Assembly (NCBI RefSeq): GCF_000342005.1
Contig: NZ_AOHO01000068.1
Coordinates: forward strand, 124,001-188,000
Length of the DNA stretch: 64,000 bases
Direction of reading: 5' to 3'
From: Amycolatopsis decaplanina DSM 44594
GTDB taxonomy: Bacteria; Actinomycetota; Actinomycetes; Mycobacteriales; Pseudonocardiaceae
The position numbers were made by a program, and so were the translations under genes. The notes beneath the pieces were generated by a model that saw only the letters and a program-made list of their open reading frames with translations, was not told where the DNA came from and made no database searches. Numbering within the stretch: the stretch's first letter is position 1; each line of letters starts with the position of its first letter. Below, one piece after another: positions 24,669-34,170 of this stretch.

Positions 24669-25424
24669 TCATCCGGTCGCGCCGAACAGGGATTCTTCGC
24701 GCTTCTCCGCGCTTTCCCTGCCGACAAAGGAGTTCAACGCACGGAAACTGTCCATCAACTGTGCGGGGAACACGATCGTCGAATTACGTTCGATGGCGAT
24801 CTCGGAAAGGACCTGCAGACTACGCAATTGCAACGCGACCGGGTGGGCGGCGATGACATCCGCCGCCTCGGCGAGTTTGTCCGCGGACAACGCCTCTCCC
24901 TCCGCGGCGATGATCTTGCCGCGCTTCTCCCGTTCCGCTTCGGCCTCCCGCGCCATCGCCCGCTGCATCGACTGGGGCAGCTCGATGTCTTTCAGTTCGA
25001 CCACCTCGACCAGCACTCCCCAGCGTTCGGTCGTGACGTCGAGGATCTCCTTGATCGACTCGTTCAGCGTCTCGGTCTCCGAGAGCACCCGGTCCAGAGG
25101 CGACCGCCCGACGACGTTCCGCACCGTCGTCTGCGCGATCTGGCTGATCGCCGCCTGCACGTTCTCGATGGCGACGATCGACCGCACCGGGTCCACCCGG
25201 CGGAAGTAGGCGACCGCGGCCACGCCGATCGACACGTTGTCCTTCGTGATCACCTGCTGGGACTGGATGGGCATGGTCACCGTGCGCAGGCTGACCTTCC
25301 GCATCTTGTCGGCGAACGGGATCATGAAGCGGATCCCGGGCTCGCGGACCGGTCGTAGCCTGCCGAACCGGAACACCACGCCCCGTTCGTACTGCCGCAC
25401 GATCGCGACGCCGAGATTGCTCAT
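24669..25424 (-). CDS. SPFH/band-7 (stomatin/slipin-like) protein
   Basis: This 251-aa protein has a band-7 domain (about 8-200; QYERGVVFRFGRLRPVREPG, VTKDNVSIGV-like stretch, then ELPQSMQRAMAREAEAEREK). It ends with a coiled tail. The N-terminal hydrophobic anchor is short compared with canonical slipins, so membrane attachment is uncertain. ATG 25424 overlaps the acyltransferase stop (ATGA). A consensus DevR-like box inside that upstream gene could drive this gene and DUF1918 separately. Confidence 0.85.
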   Translation of the reverse strand: MSNLGVAIVRQYERGVVFRFGRLRPVREPGIRFMIPFADKMRKVSLRTVTMPIQSQQVITKDNVSIGVAAVAYFRRVDPVRSIVAIENVQAAISQIAQTTVRNVVGRSPLDRVLSETETLNESIKEILDVTTERWGVLVEVVELKDIELPQSMQRAMAREAEAEREKRGKIIAAEGEALSADKLAEAADVIAAHPVALQLRSLQVLSEIAIERNSTIVFPAQLMDSFRALNSFVGRESAEKREESLFGATG

Positions 25425-26578
25425 GCCGCACTTCCTCTCGGTTGTCCGTCGATCACGTCGTTCACCGTCCTCCTCGCGCCATCGGCCGTGGAGGGCCGAA
25501 GGTCCCGACGTCGTGCGCCCCGGGTCCGCCGTCCGAAGAGCAGCAGGAACGGGAGGGTGCACAGCAACGGACCGAGCACCGCGATCGGCCGTTGCAGCCA
25601 CCAGGTCACGTCCGGAAGCCGGTCATCGGAAACGCCGTTCCCGAAGAGGAAGTAGACGCAGGCCTTCGCCAGTGCCATCCCGGTGGTGTGGAAGAGGAAC
25701 AACGGCAGCGCGTAGTGGTCGAGCAGACCGATGAACCGGCGCCAGCGCGGCCTTGCGAGCCGTCGTTCGAAGAACGGGCGGGTCACCTCGGCGAACCCGA
25801 CCTGGAACGTCAGCAGCGCGACGATCGCGAATGTCGGCGGCCCCATGTTCGACAACCGATCACCCGGAACGCCGACCATCGATCCCGGGTACAGCCCCGA
25901 GAACACCAAGCCGGCGAGACCGAACAGACCGGCCCAGAGCAACGCGTGCCCCCACCGCCGCGGTGCCTCGACGACCCGCCGGTGGAAGAAACCGGCCTGA
26001 TGGGCAAGGCCCCAGACGACGACCATGTTCACCCAGCCCGCCTCGTCCAGGCCGTAGTGGAATCGCATCACGTCGGCGCCGAGTGCGACGCCACCCAGCC
26101 AGACCAAGACCACGACGTCGAACTTCCGGTGCAGCCACAGGCTCAACGGCAACAGCGCCAAAAGGACGACGTACACCGCGAGGAACCACAACGGGCTGAT
26201 GATCAACAGCACCGCACCGCGAATCCAGCGTAGATTGGAGAGCGACGCCGCCGTCACGCCGACCGCGGTCCAGCTCAGCACCAGCGCTCCGGCGGGCACG
26301 ACGAGACGCCTGACCTGGTGCCGGACGTACCGGCCGGGTGACTCCCCTCGTGCCCTCGCCCGTCGCCAGGACACCAGGTGCACGTATCCCCCGACATAGA
26401 AGAACATCGGCATCACCTGCAGAAGCCAGGTGAAGATCCACAAACCGGAGAAGAACCCGAGCGGGCTCGTGGGCATCGGCCCGTCCGGTGACCACCGCAG
26501 GATGGTGAACGCCCAGTGCCAGACCACCACGACGATCAGGCTGACCGAACGCAACCAGTCGACATACGGCTCCCTCGC
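25421..26578 (-). CDS. Acyltransferase-3 family membrane protein (5' end unclear)
   Basis: The product (about 385 aa) has about ten helices. It starts with a family-like PYVDWLRSVSLIVVVVWHW and later shows DHYALPLFLFHTTG. Acyltransferase-3 proteins O-acylate sugars or cell-surface molecules. No ATG or GTG lies in frame near the conserved N-terminus. TTG at 26554 would remove part of the conserved motif, and the frame runs open without a start-like signal to 27262 through the antisense of the CPBP gene. The coordinate given is the first residue of the family-like region. The 5' end may have been lost or rearranged. Confidence 0.65.
   Translation of the reverse strand, partial: AREPYVDWLRSVSLIVVVVWHWAFTILRWSPDGPMPTSPLGFFSGLWIFTWLLQVMPMFFYVGGYVHLVSWRRARARGESPGRYVRHQVRRLVVPAGALVLSWTAVGVTAASLSNLRWIRGAVLLIISPLWFLAVYVVLLALLPLSLWLHRKFDVVVLVWLGGVALGADVMRFHYGLDEAGWVNMVVVWGLAHQAGFFHRRVVEAPRRWGHALLWAGLFGLAGLVFSGLYPGSMVGVPGDRLSNMGPPTFAIVALLTFQVGFAEVTRPFFERRLARPRWRRFIGLLDHYALPLFLFHTTGMALAKACVYFLFGNGVSDDRLPDVTWWLQRPIAVLGPLLCTLPFLLLFGRRTRGARRRDLRPSTADGARRTVNDVIDGQPRGSAA
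25493..25506 (-). promoter_or_regulatory. Consensus DevR-like box inside the acyltransferase gene
   Basis: The minus strand reads GGGACCTTCGGCCC, identical to the box at 37477. It lies 69 bp upstream of the SPFH start, within the last codons of the preceding gene, suggesting an internal promoter for SPFH-DUF1918. Confidence 0.6.
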
Positions 26579-27268
26579 CGGATTCTGGCCGTCACCGTCT
26601 CGGTGCTGCTGCTCGCGGCCGCCACGGTGCTCGCGAACCGCGTCCTGCCCGGATGGGCGTATCCCGTGTGCGGTGTCGTGACGGCGGCCGCGCTGATCGC
26701 CGTCGCCAGGCTCTCCGGCCTCCGGCTCGCGGCGATCGGGCTCGGCAAGCGCACCGCCGGTCGCGCCGCCGTCATCGGCCTCGCGGGCGCCGGGCTGGTC
26801 GGGCTCGTGTTCGCGGTGGCGCTGGCCGTACCCGCGCTCCGGACGTTCTTCGAGGACGGCAGGGTCGGGACGCCGGCGATCGGTCAACTGTTGTGGCTCG
26901 CCCTGCTCCGCATTCCGCTCGGCACCGTTCTCCTCGAGGAAGTCGCCTTCCGAGGGGTTCTCCCGGCCCTGCTCGGCGCAGGCGAACGCTGGCGCTGGGC
27001 GCCGGTTCTCGGCGCCGCCACCCTGTTCGGTCTGTGGCATCTGCTGCCCTCGCTCGCCTTGGTCCGCAACACCGCGGTCAACGCCACTGTCGGCGGTCTC
27101 CCGCTCCCGGTGATCTCCGTGCTGGCGATGGTCGCGGCGGCCGGTGCCGGGATCTTCCTGTATTGGTGGCGGCACTGGGGAAAGGGTGTCCTGGCGCCCG
27201 CCCTCCTGCACTGCGCGACCAATTCGGGCGGCCTCCTCATCGCCTGGTGGGTGCTCTCGCACCCGTGA
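26516..27268 (+). CDS. CPBP-family intramembrane metalloprotease
   Basis: This protein of up to 250 aa has about seven helices and the CPBP (Abi) motifs EEVAFRG, FGLWHLLPS and HCATNSGG. Relatives include CAAX-type proteases. GTG 26516 is the farthest plausible start. Its first helix begins almost exactly opposite the N-terminus of the divergent acyltransferase, so the two genes overlap at their 5' ends. The start is therefore uncertain, and there is no strong ribosome site. Confidence 0.75.
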   Translation: MPDHHDDQADRTQPVDIRLPRRILAVTVSVLLLAAATVLANRVLPGWAYPVCGVVTAAALIAVARLSGLRLAAIGLGKRTAGRAAVIGLAGAGLVGLVFAVALAVPALRTFFEDGRVGTPAIGQLLWLALLRIPLGTVLLEEVAFRGVLPALLGAGERWRWAPVLGAATLFGLWHLLPSLALVRNTAVNATVGGLPLPVISVLAMVAAAGAGIFLYWWRHWGKGVLAPALLHCATNSGGLLIAWWVLSHP

Positions 27269-27307
27269 AAGCCTGTTGGCGGAGCTGAGATGAGGACGGG
27301 CTGAGGC

Positions 27308-27832
27308 TCATCCGGCCGCCGTCGCCAGAAGCCGCGCGGCGAGCATGGTGCCCCAGGCCTCGGCACGCTCCTGCTCGCCGTCGCACAGGACCGTGGCGTT
27401 CTTGCCGGCGTCCACGAAGAAGCTCTCCGGTGGCACCAGCGGAACACCGCGGCGCTTCAGCAGCAGCTTCCGTGCGCCGACCGCGGCGGAACCGGTGAGC
27501 CACCGAGCTCGGCGCAGCCTGGTGTCGAAGACCGCGACAGGGACTCGGCGTGACGCCACCGGCAAGGCGCTCAACCATTCCCGTACCCCGGTCGACGAGC
27601 GGACTCCGCCCTCGACCTGCTGCCGTGCGCTTTTGCGGGTGGCGGGACGGGCCATCCCGTGGGCATGGGTGGGACCTCCGACGACGAGCAGGCCGACACC
27701 GTCCCACTGGGCAGGGGCGTCGTCGACGTTGACGACGTCGACCTCGCAGGAGCCGGCCAGGCCCTTGCCGATCGCCCTGGCGACGATCTCGGTGTTGCCG
27801 AACATCGACTCGAACACCACGAGTACCTGCAT
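27308..27832 (-). CDS. Flavodoxin-domain protein
   Basis: This 174-aa protein begins MQVLVVFESMFGNTEIVARAI, the FMN phosphate-binding loop of flavodoxins, with GGPTHAHGMA as a second flavin loop. It probably carries one or two electrons as an FMN protein. ATG 27832 follows TAAGGAGA and is 11 bp downstream of the DUF4389 gene in the same operon. The C-terminal half (RRGVPLVPPESFFVD) resembles flavodoxin-like stress proteins of actinomycetes. Confidence 0.85.
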   Translation of the reverse strand: MQVLVVFESMFGNTEIVARAIGKGLAGSCEVDVVNVDDAPAQWDGVGLLVVGGPTHAHGMARPATRKSARQQVEGGVRSSTGVREWLSALPVASRRVPVAVFDTRLRRARWLTGSAAVGARKLLLKRRGVPLVPPESFFVDAGKNATVLCDGEQERAEAWGTMLAARLLATAAG

Positions 27833-27843
27833 CACGATTCTCC

Positions 27844-29217
27844 TTACCGGTTCGGCGAAAACTCCTTCGAAACACGGGTGACCGCGACCGCGGCCAGCGC
27901 CACCCCGGCGGCGAGCAGCAGCGCGCCCGAGAGCAGCAGGACCCAGGACAGCGGGCCGAGTATCGGAAAGGTGGCGCCCGCCTCCGCTCGCACGTCCACC
28001 CCGGCCGAGCCGTCGGTGTTCATCACCACGAGGGTCCAGTCGCCGGCTTGGTCCGGCCAGCTGATCGTCTGCGTTCCCGTGCCCGCCGCGGAAACCGTCC
28101 AGATCCCCGCCTCCCACGGGAGCACCGGCGACCCCGGAGAAGGATGTACGGTCAGCTCGCCGGAAGAGAGATCCGTGACCGTCGCATAACCGGCCCCGGC
28201 CAGATACCGCTCCGCCGCCGAAGTCGGTGCGACACCCACGAAGACGTCACCCGCTCCGAGGTCGGTCACACGCACGCGGACGTCACCGAGGGCACGCGTG
28301 GCGGGTACACCGTCGGCGGCGGCGAAGCGAACACGTTCACTCACCAGGGCGTAGGTGTCGGTGCGATAAGTTCCCGACACCGTCAGATACCCGTCGTCGT
28401 CACGGACGGCTCGATCCAGCCACAGTAAGGTTCCACCTCCGGTGAGCAGACCGGTCGACAGGACGACCAACACCACACCGGCCACGACCGACACGATGCG
28501 GCCGGATGTCCACCCGGCACCGGCCGGACGGTTCCGCTCCGGTTCCGCGGGTCCCTCGGCGGGCGGACCCGGCTCGGTGCCGCCCGGATCCAGCCGGAAC
28601 GGCGGGTAATCGTCCGTCATGAGAGCGGCGTACGCGCCCACCCGGATGACCCACCGATCCAATCCGAGTACGAAGTCGAAGATCGGCTTGGGATATTCGC
28701 CCCGCACCAGCAGGATGACGGCGGCGATGAGCACCAGGATCCCGATCAGTCCGCCCGCTCCCCACCGGAAGCCGTCGTCCGAGGTGTTCCACAGCCACAG
28801 CCCGCCCCCGGCGAAGAGACCGACGAGAAGGTAGTGCGGGAGCGCGAGCAGCCACCATTTCACCAGCACGAGACCGCGGGACAACCGCTCCGGATAGTCG
28901 ATCTCGAGCCGGGCGGGATAGCCGGGGTCGTCGGCGAGGGTGAACGGCGGATATTGGTCGGTGCCCAGCGCCGCGTAGGTGTAGTACTGCACTCGCCACG
29001 TCCAGCGGAGCACCCCGACGTCGAACTCGAAGATCGCCCGCGGATACCGGCCGGTGAACAGGATGGCGAAGAACGCCACCACCGTCAGCGGGACGAACGC
29101 GAGCCACAGCACCGCGAGCACGAGATAGTGCGGGATCGCGAGCAACCATTTCACCAGCCACAGCCAGCGGGACAGATCGGGATCGAGCGAGGCCTCGACG
29201 CGGACTGCCGAACTCAT
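27844..29217 (-). CDS. DUF4389 membrane protein with duplicated domain
   Basis: This 457-aa protein has two DUF4389 repeats, each with the pattern LVKWxLxxPHY, a helix, then GxYPxxIFxFxxGxxRW (about 15-105 and 115-210). A linker, another helix, an extracytoplasmic beta-rich region (about 275-410) and a final helix follow. Function is unknown. ATG 29217 follows AAGGAGG. It diverges from a nitroreductase-like gene; possible DevR-like boxes lie between them. Confidence 0.8.
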   Translation of the reverse strand: MSSAVRVEASLDPDLSRWLWLVKWLLAIPHYLVLAVLWLAFVPLTVVAFFAILFTGRYPRAIFEFDVGVLRWTWRVQYYTYAALGTDQYPPFTLADDPGYPARLEIDYPERLSRGLVLVKWWLLALPHYLLVGLFAGGGLWLWNTSDDGFRWGAGGLIGILVLIAAVILLVRGEYPKPIFDFVLGLDRWVIRVGAYAALMTDDYPPFRLDPGGTEPGPPAEGPAEPERNRPAGAGWTSGRIVSVVAGVVLVVLSTGLLTGGGTLLWLDRAVRDDDGYLTVSGTYRTDTYALVSERVRFAAADGVPATRALGDVRVRVTDLGAGDVFVGVAPTSAAERYLAGAGYATVTDLSSGELTVHPSPGSPVLPWEAGIWTVSAAGTGTQTISWPDQAGDWTLVVMNTDGSAGVDVRAEAGATFPILGPLSWVLLLSGALLLAAGVALAAVAVTRVSKEFSPNR

Positions 29218-29299
29218 GGACGCCTCCTTGCCGGGAGCGGACCTTTCGACGATCCTGCGCGGCCGCGCGGGGGAACAGAATCGAACGGCCCGGTGAACC

Positions 29300-29313
29300 G
29301 GGCCCTCCGGCCC
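29300..29313. promoter_or_regulatory. Possible DevR-like box pair (29278 and 29300)
   Basis: GGGCCCTCCGGCCC is palindromic but departs from consensus. A weaker match, GAATCGAACGGCCC, starts 22 bp earlier (29278). They lie between the DUF4389 operon and the nitroreductase-FtsH operon. Confidence 0.35.
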
Positions 29314-29384
29314 TCCACCGTCCACCTCGTCCGGAGAACCATGGAACGTGGCCCCTTCACCCGTTGAGCAGAGGCAGGTTTCCG

Positions 29385-30404
29385 ATGGACCACGGCCTTC
29401 CCGACGACTTCACCGTCGAATCCGCGGTGGCCCTGGCCGGCCGCGCTCCCTCCGTGCACAACTCCCAGCCCTGGCAATGGCGCGTCGGGGATCGCACCGT
29501 CCACCTCTACGCGGACCGGACCCGGAAGCTGAGCGGGACCGATCCCGACGGCCGGGACCTCATCCTGAGCTGCGGTGCGGCCCTGCACCACATCCGGGTC
29601 GGCTTCGCGGCCTTGGGCTGGCATACCGAGGTGCACCGGTTGCCCAACCCGGCCGAGCCGGACCACCTCGCTTCCCTCGAACTGCACCGGCACGAACCCA
29701 CCCAGGAGGACATCGCGCTCGCCGCCGCCATCCCCCGGCGCCGGACCGACCGGCGCAGGCACAGCTCCTGGACCGTGCCCGCCGGGCACCTCGAGAACCT
29801 CGCCCGGCACGCGGGCGACGAAGGCACGATTCTGCGACCCGCACTCGACGCCGCCCGGTACCACCTCGCCCGCGCCATCTCCGAAGCCGCCGAGGTCCAC
29901 GCGACGGACCCCGCTTACCGGACCGAACTCGCCGCCTGGAGCGGCAGGCACACCGCTCCCGACGGCGTCCCTTCGGCGAACGCACCCGTGCGGGACGACA
30001 CGCCCGGCGCCCTGCCCGCGCGTGCGTTCGCCGACCCCCGGCTGGACCAGCCCGAAGGCTCGGCCGGCGAAGCGGACGAGACCGTGTTGCTCGTGCTGAG
30101 CACGGCTTCCGACGACACCATGTCGCGGCTTCGTGCGGGCGAGGCCACCAGCGCGGTGCTGCTCGCCGCGACCAGCCTCGGCCTGGCCACCTCTCCGCTC
30201 ACCGAACCGCTGGAAGTGGCGGACACCAGGACGAAGGTGCGCGACCTGGTCACCGGCGGCACCTTCCCGCAGATGGTGCTGCGGACCGGTTGGGCGCCGG
30301 TCAACGCCGACCCCTTGCCCGCGACCCCACGCCGGAATCTCGGCGAGGTGCTCGCGCCGCTCGGGACACCGGTGACCGGCGAAGCGCGCTACCAGAGCCA
30401 CTGA
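29385..30404 (+). CDS. Acg-type nitroreductase-like protein
   Basis: This 339-aa protein has the split nitroreductase layout seen in mycobacterial Acg and Rv3131-type proteins: RAPSVHNSQPWQWRV at the N-terminus, SCGAALHHIRVGF, RRRTDRRRHSSW, and a C-terminal FPQMVLRTGWAP. Acg itself binds FMN but lacks classical nitroreductase activity and is thought to sequester flavin during dormancy. ATG 29385 is chosen as the family-like start. It heads the operon nitroreductase-SHOCT-FtsH-WS/DGAT. Confidence 0.87.
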   Translation: MDHGLPDDFTVESAVALAGRAPSVHNSQPWQWRVGDRTVHLYADRTRKLSGTDPDGRDLILSCGAALHHIRVGFAALGWHTEVHRLPNPAEPDHLASLELHRHEPTQEDIALAAAIPRRRTDRRRHSSWTVPAGHLENLARHAGDEGTILRPALDAARYHLARAISEAAEVHATDPAYRTELAAWSGRHTAPDGVPSANAPVRDDTPGALPARAFADPRLDQPEGSAGEADETVLLVLSTASDDTMSRLRAGEATSAVLLAATSLGLATSPLTEPLEVADTRTKVRDLVTGGTFPQMVLRTGWAPVNADPLPATPRRNLGEVLAPLGTPVTGEARYQSH

Positions 30405-30420
30405 ATCGAAAGGGGCGATC

Positions 30421-30657
30421 ATGCCTTACTGGCACTACTCCGACGGCGACGGCGGCTGGATCGGCATGCTGCTCATGCTGATCACCGTGCTCATCCTGGT
30501 CGGCGGCCTCATCACCGTCGCGGTGATCGTGTTGCGCCGCACCACCAAGACCTCGACCGGTCACGACGACGCGGTCAGGATCCTGAACGAACGTTTCGCC
30601 CGTGGGGAAATCGACAAGGACGAGTTCGAAGCACGGCGTGCCGCGCTCCGCGGGTGA
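30421..30657 (+). CDS. SHOCT-domain small membrane protein
   Basis: This 78-aa protein has one transmembrane helix (about 13-38) and a C-terminal SHOCT motif, RFARGEIDKDEFEARRAAL. SHOCT segments often form short oligomerising helices at the end of membrane proteins. It lies 16 bp after the nitroreductase gene and 27 bp before ftsH, so it could modulate the protease. That link is inference. Confidence 0.85.
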   Translation: MPYWHYSDGDGGWIGMLLMLITVLILVGGLITVAVIVLRRTTKTSTGHDDAVRILNERFARGEIDKDEFEARRAALRG

Positions 30658-30684
30658 CCGGGCCCGCGCACGAAGGGACAAGCG

Positions 30685-32565
<1,881 letters not shown>

Positions 32566-32583
32566 ACGCTCCAGGAGGCACCG

Positions 32584-34170
32584 ATGGACCATCTGAGCCC
32601 GCTCGACGCGGCGTTCCTGGAGCTGGAAGACGGGGACTCCAACGCCTCTCTTTCCCTCGCGTCGGTGGCGGTGCTCGAGGGGCCGCCGCCGTCGCACGCG
32701 GACTTCGTCCGGTCGATCACCGTCCGGCTGCCACTGATCCCCCGCCACCGGCAGAAGATCCACCGTGTGCCGCTCGATCTGGGGCCCCCGGTGTGGGTCG
32801 ACGACGACCGGTTCGACGCGGCCCGGCACTTCCACCGGGTCGCCGTTCCGGCCCCTGGCGGGGAGCGAGAGCTGTGCGAACTGGTCGCCCTGCTGATGGG
32901 GGAACGCCTCGACCGGGATCATCCGCTGTGGGAGTTCTGGGTCATGGAGGGGCTTTCCGGCGGTCGCTGGGCGGTGCTGTCGAAACTGCATCACTGCGTC
33001 GCGGACGGCGTCACCGGTAACGAGCTGCTGAAAGTCCTCTTCACAGACGCGGCCGCGGGCACCGCTACGGCCGGACCGGCACCCGACCTCGGCACCGTGG
33101 ACCTGCTCAAGGACGCCGCGCGCCGGCTCCTGCTGACTCCCGCCCGACAGCTTCGCGCGGTCGTACGGCTGGCGCTCTCACCTTCACGGGCGGTGCGCGA
33201 GATCGCGGATGCCCTCTCGGGTTTGAGGGCGTTCACCTCCGCGCTCATCCCCGCGGCGCGGTCGTCGCTCTCCGGCCCCGTCGGCCCGGACCGGCGCTAC
33301 GAGGTGGCGCATACCTCTCTCGACGACGTGCACGGCATCTGCCGTGCTTTCGAGGTCACGGTGAACGACGTGGCACTCGCGGCCGTCACGGGCGCGTTCC
33401 GCGCCCTTTTGCTGCGGCGAGGCGAGGAGCCGGTTCCGAACGCGATGCGCGCGCTCGTGCCGGTCTCCGTCCGCGGAGGCCACGACACCGTCGGCAACGA
33501 GGTCTCGCTGATGCTGCCCCTGCTCCCCGTCGACGTTCCCGATCCCGCGGGAAGGCTGGTCGCCGTTCATCGGCGCTCGGCCGCGTTGAAGGCGAGCAAG
33601 GAGGCGGAAGCCGGCGCCGCTTTGACCGGCGTCGCGGCATCCGCCCCGTTCGCACCGGTCGCGTGGGCCGTCCGGCTCGCCGCCGGCCTTCCGCAGCACA
33701 ACGTGGTCTCGGTCGTCACGAACGTCCCCGGCCCGCGGACACCGCTGACCTCGCTCGGACGCGAGGTGGAGGACCTCTACCCCTACGTCCCGGTCGCCTT
33801 GCGCCTGCGGACCGGCGTGGCCGTGCTCTCCTATCGCGACAAGCTCAACTTCGGGATCACGCTGGACTTCGCGAGCGCACCGGACGCCGGTTTCCTCGCC
33901 AAGGCCATCGAAGCCGACGTCTTGGCCTTGGCGAGGATCGCGCGCCGGTCACGACCGGGCGCGGACGGCCTTGTGGACGGTGTCCGCGAGCAACACGACC
34001 GGAACGGTGGCGAAGGCCAGCACCCAGCCGAGCGGGCTCGGCACGGTACCGCCGAGAAGCCCAGGCAGGGGCGGCATCAGGAGGAACACCGCCAGCATCG
34101 CGAGTTCGAAGACGATCGCGAACAACAGCAGCGGGTTTCCCCGCAACCCGATCCGGCCGATCCAGCGTGA
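32584..34170 (+). CDS. Wax ester synthase/diacylglycerol acyltransferase with abnormal 3' end
   Basis: The first 460 residues are a WS/DGAT: PLDAAFLELED at the N-terminus, active site LHHCVADG (about 137-144), and C-terminal NVPGPRTPL and GVAVLSYRDKLNFGITLD. These enzymes make triacylglycerol or wax esters; Tgs1 of M. tuberculosis is in the DosR regulon. The family homology ends near 33960, but no stop occurs until 34170. The last 70 residues are charged and low-complexity and read antisense to the 3' end of the convergent P-type ATPase. The natural stop may have been lost. Confidence 0.85.
   Translation: MDHLSPLDAAFLELEDGDSNASLSLASVAVLEGPPPSHADFVRSITVRLPLIPRHRQKIHRVPLDLGPPVWVDDDRFDAARHFHRVAVPAPGGERELCELVALLMGERLDRDHPLWEFWVMEGLSGGRWAVLSKLHHCVADGVTGNELLKVLFTDAAAGTATAGPAPDLGTVDLLKDAARRLLLTPARQLRAVVRLALSPSRAVREIADALSGLRAFTSALIPAARSSLSGPVGPDRRYEVAHTSLDDVHGICRAFEVTVNDVALAAVTGAFRALLLRRGEEPVPNAMRALVPVSVRGGHDTVGNEVSLMLPLLPVDVPDPAGRLVAVHRRSAALKASKEAEAGAALTGVAASAPFAPVAWAVRLAAGLPQHNVVSVVTNVPGPRTPLTSLGREVEDLYPYVPVALRLRTGVAVLSYRDKLNFGITLDFASAPDAGFLAKAIEADVLALARIARRSRPGADGLVDGVREQHDRNGGEGQHPAERARHGTAEKPRQGRHQEEHRQHREFEDDREQQQRVSPQPDPADPA

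Noticed and set aside
25421..27262. 613-aa version of the acyltransferase
   Set aside because: The first 230 residues are antisense to the CPBP protease gene and low-complexity, without a conserved motif.
30421..30657. SHOCT protein as an electron-transport subunit
   Set aside because: It has no cysteine or haem motif. A single helix plus SHOCT points to a structural or adaptor role.
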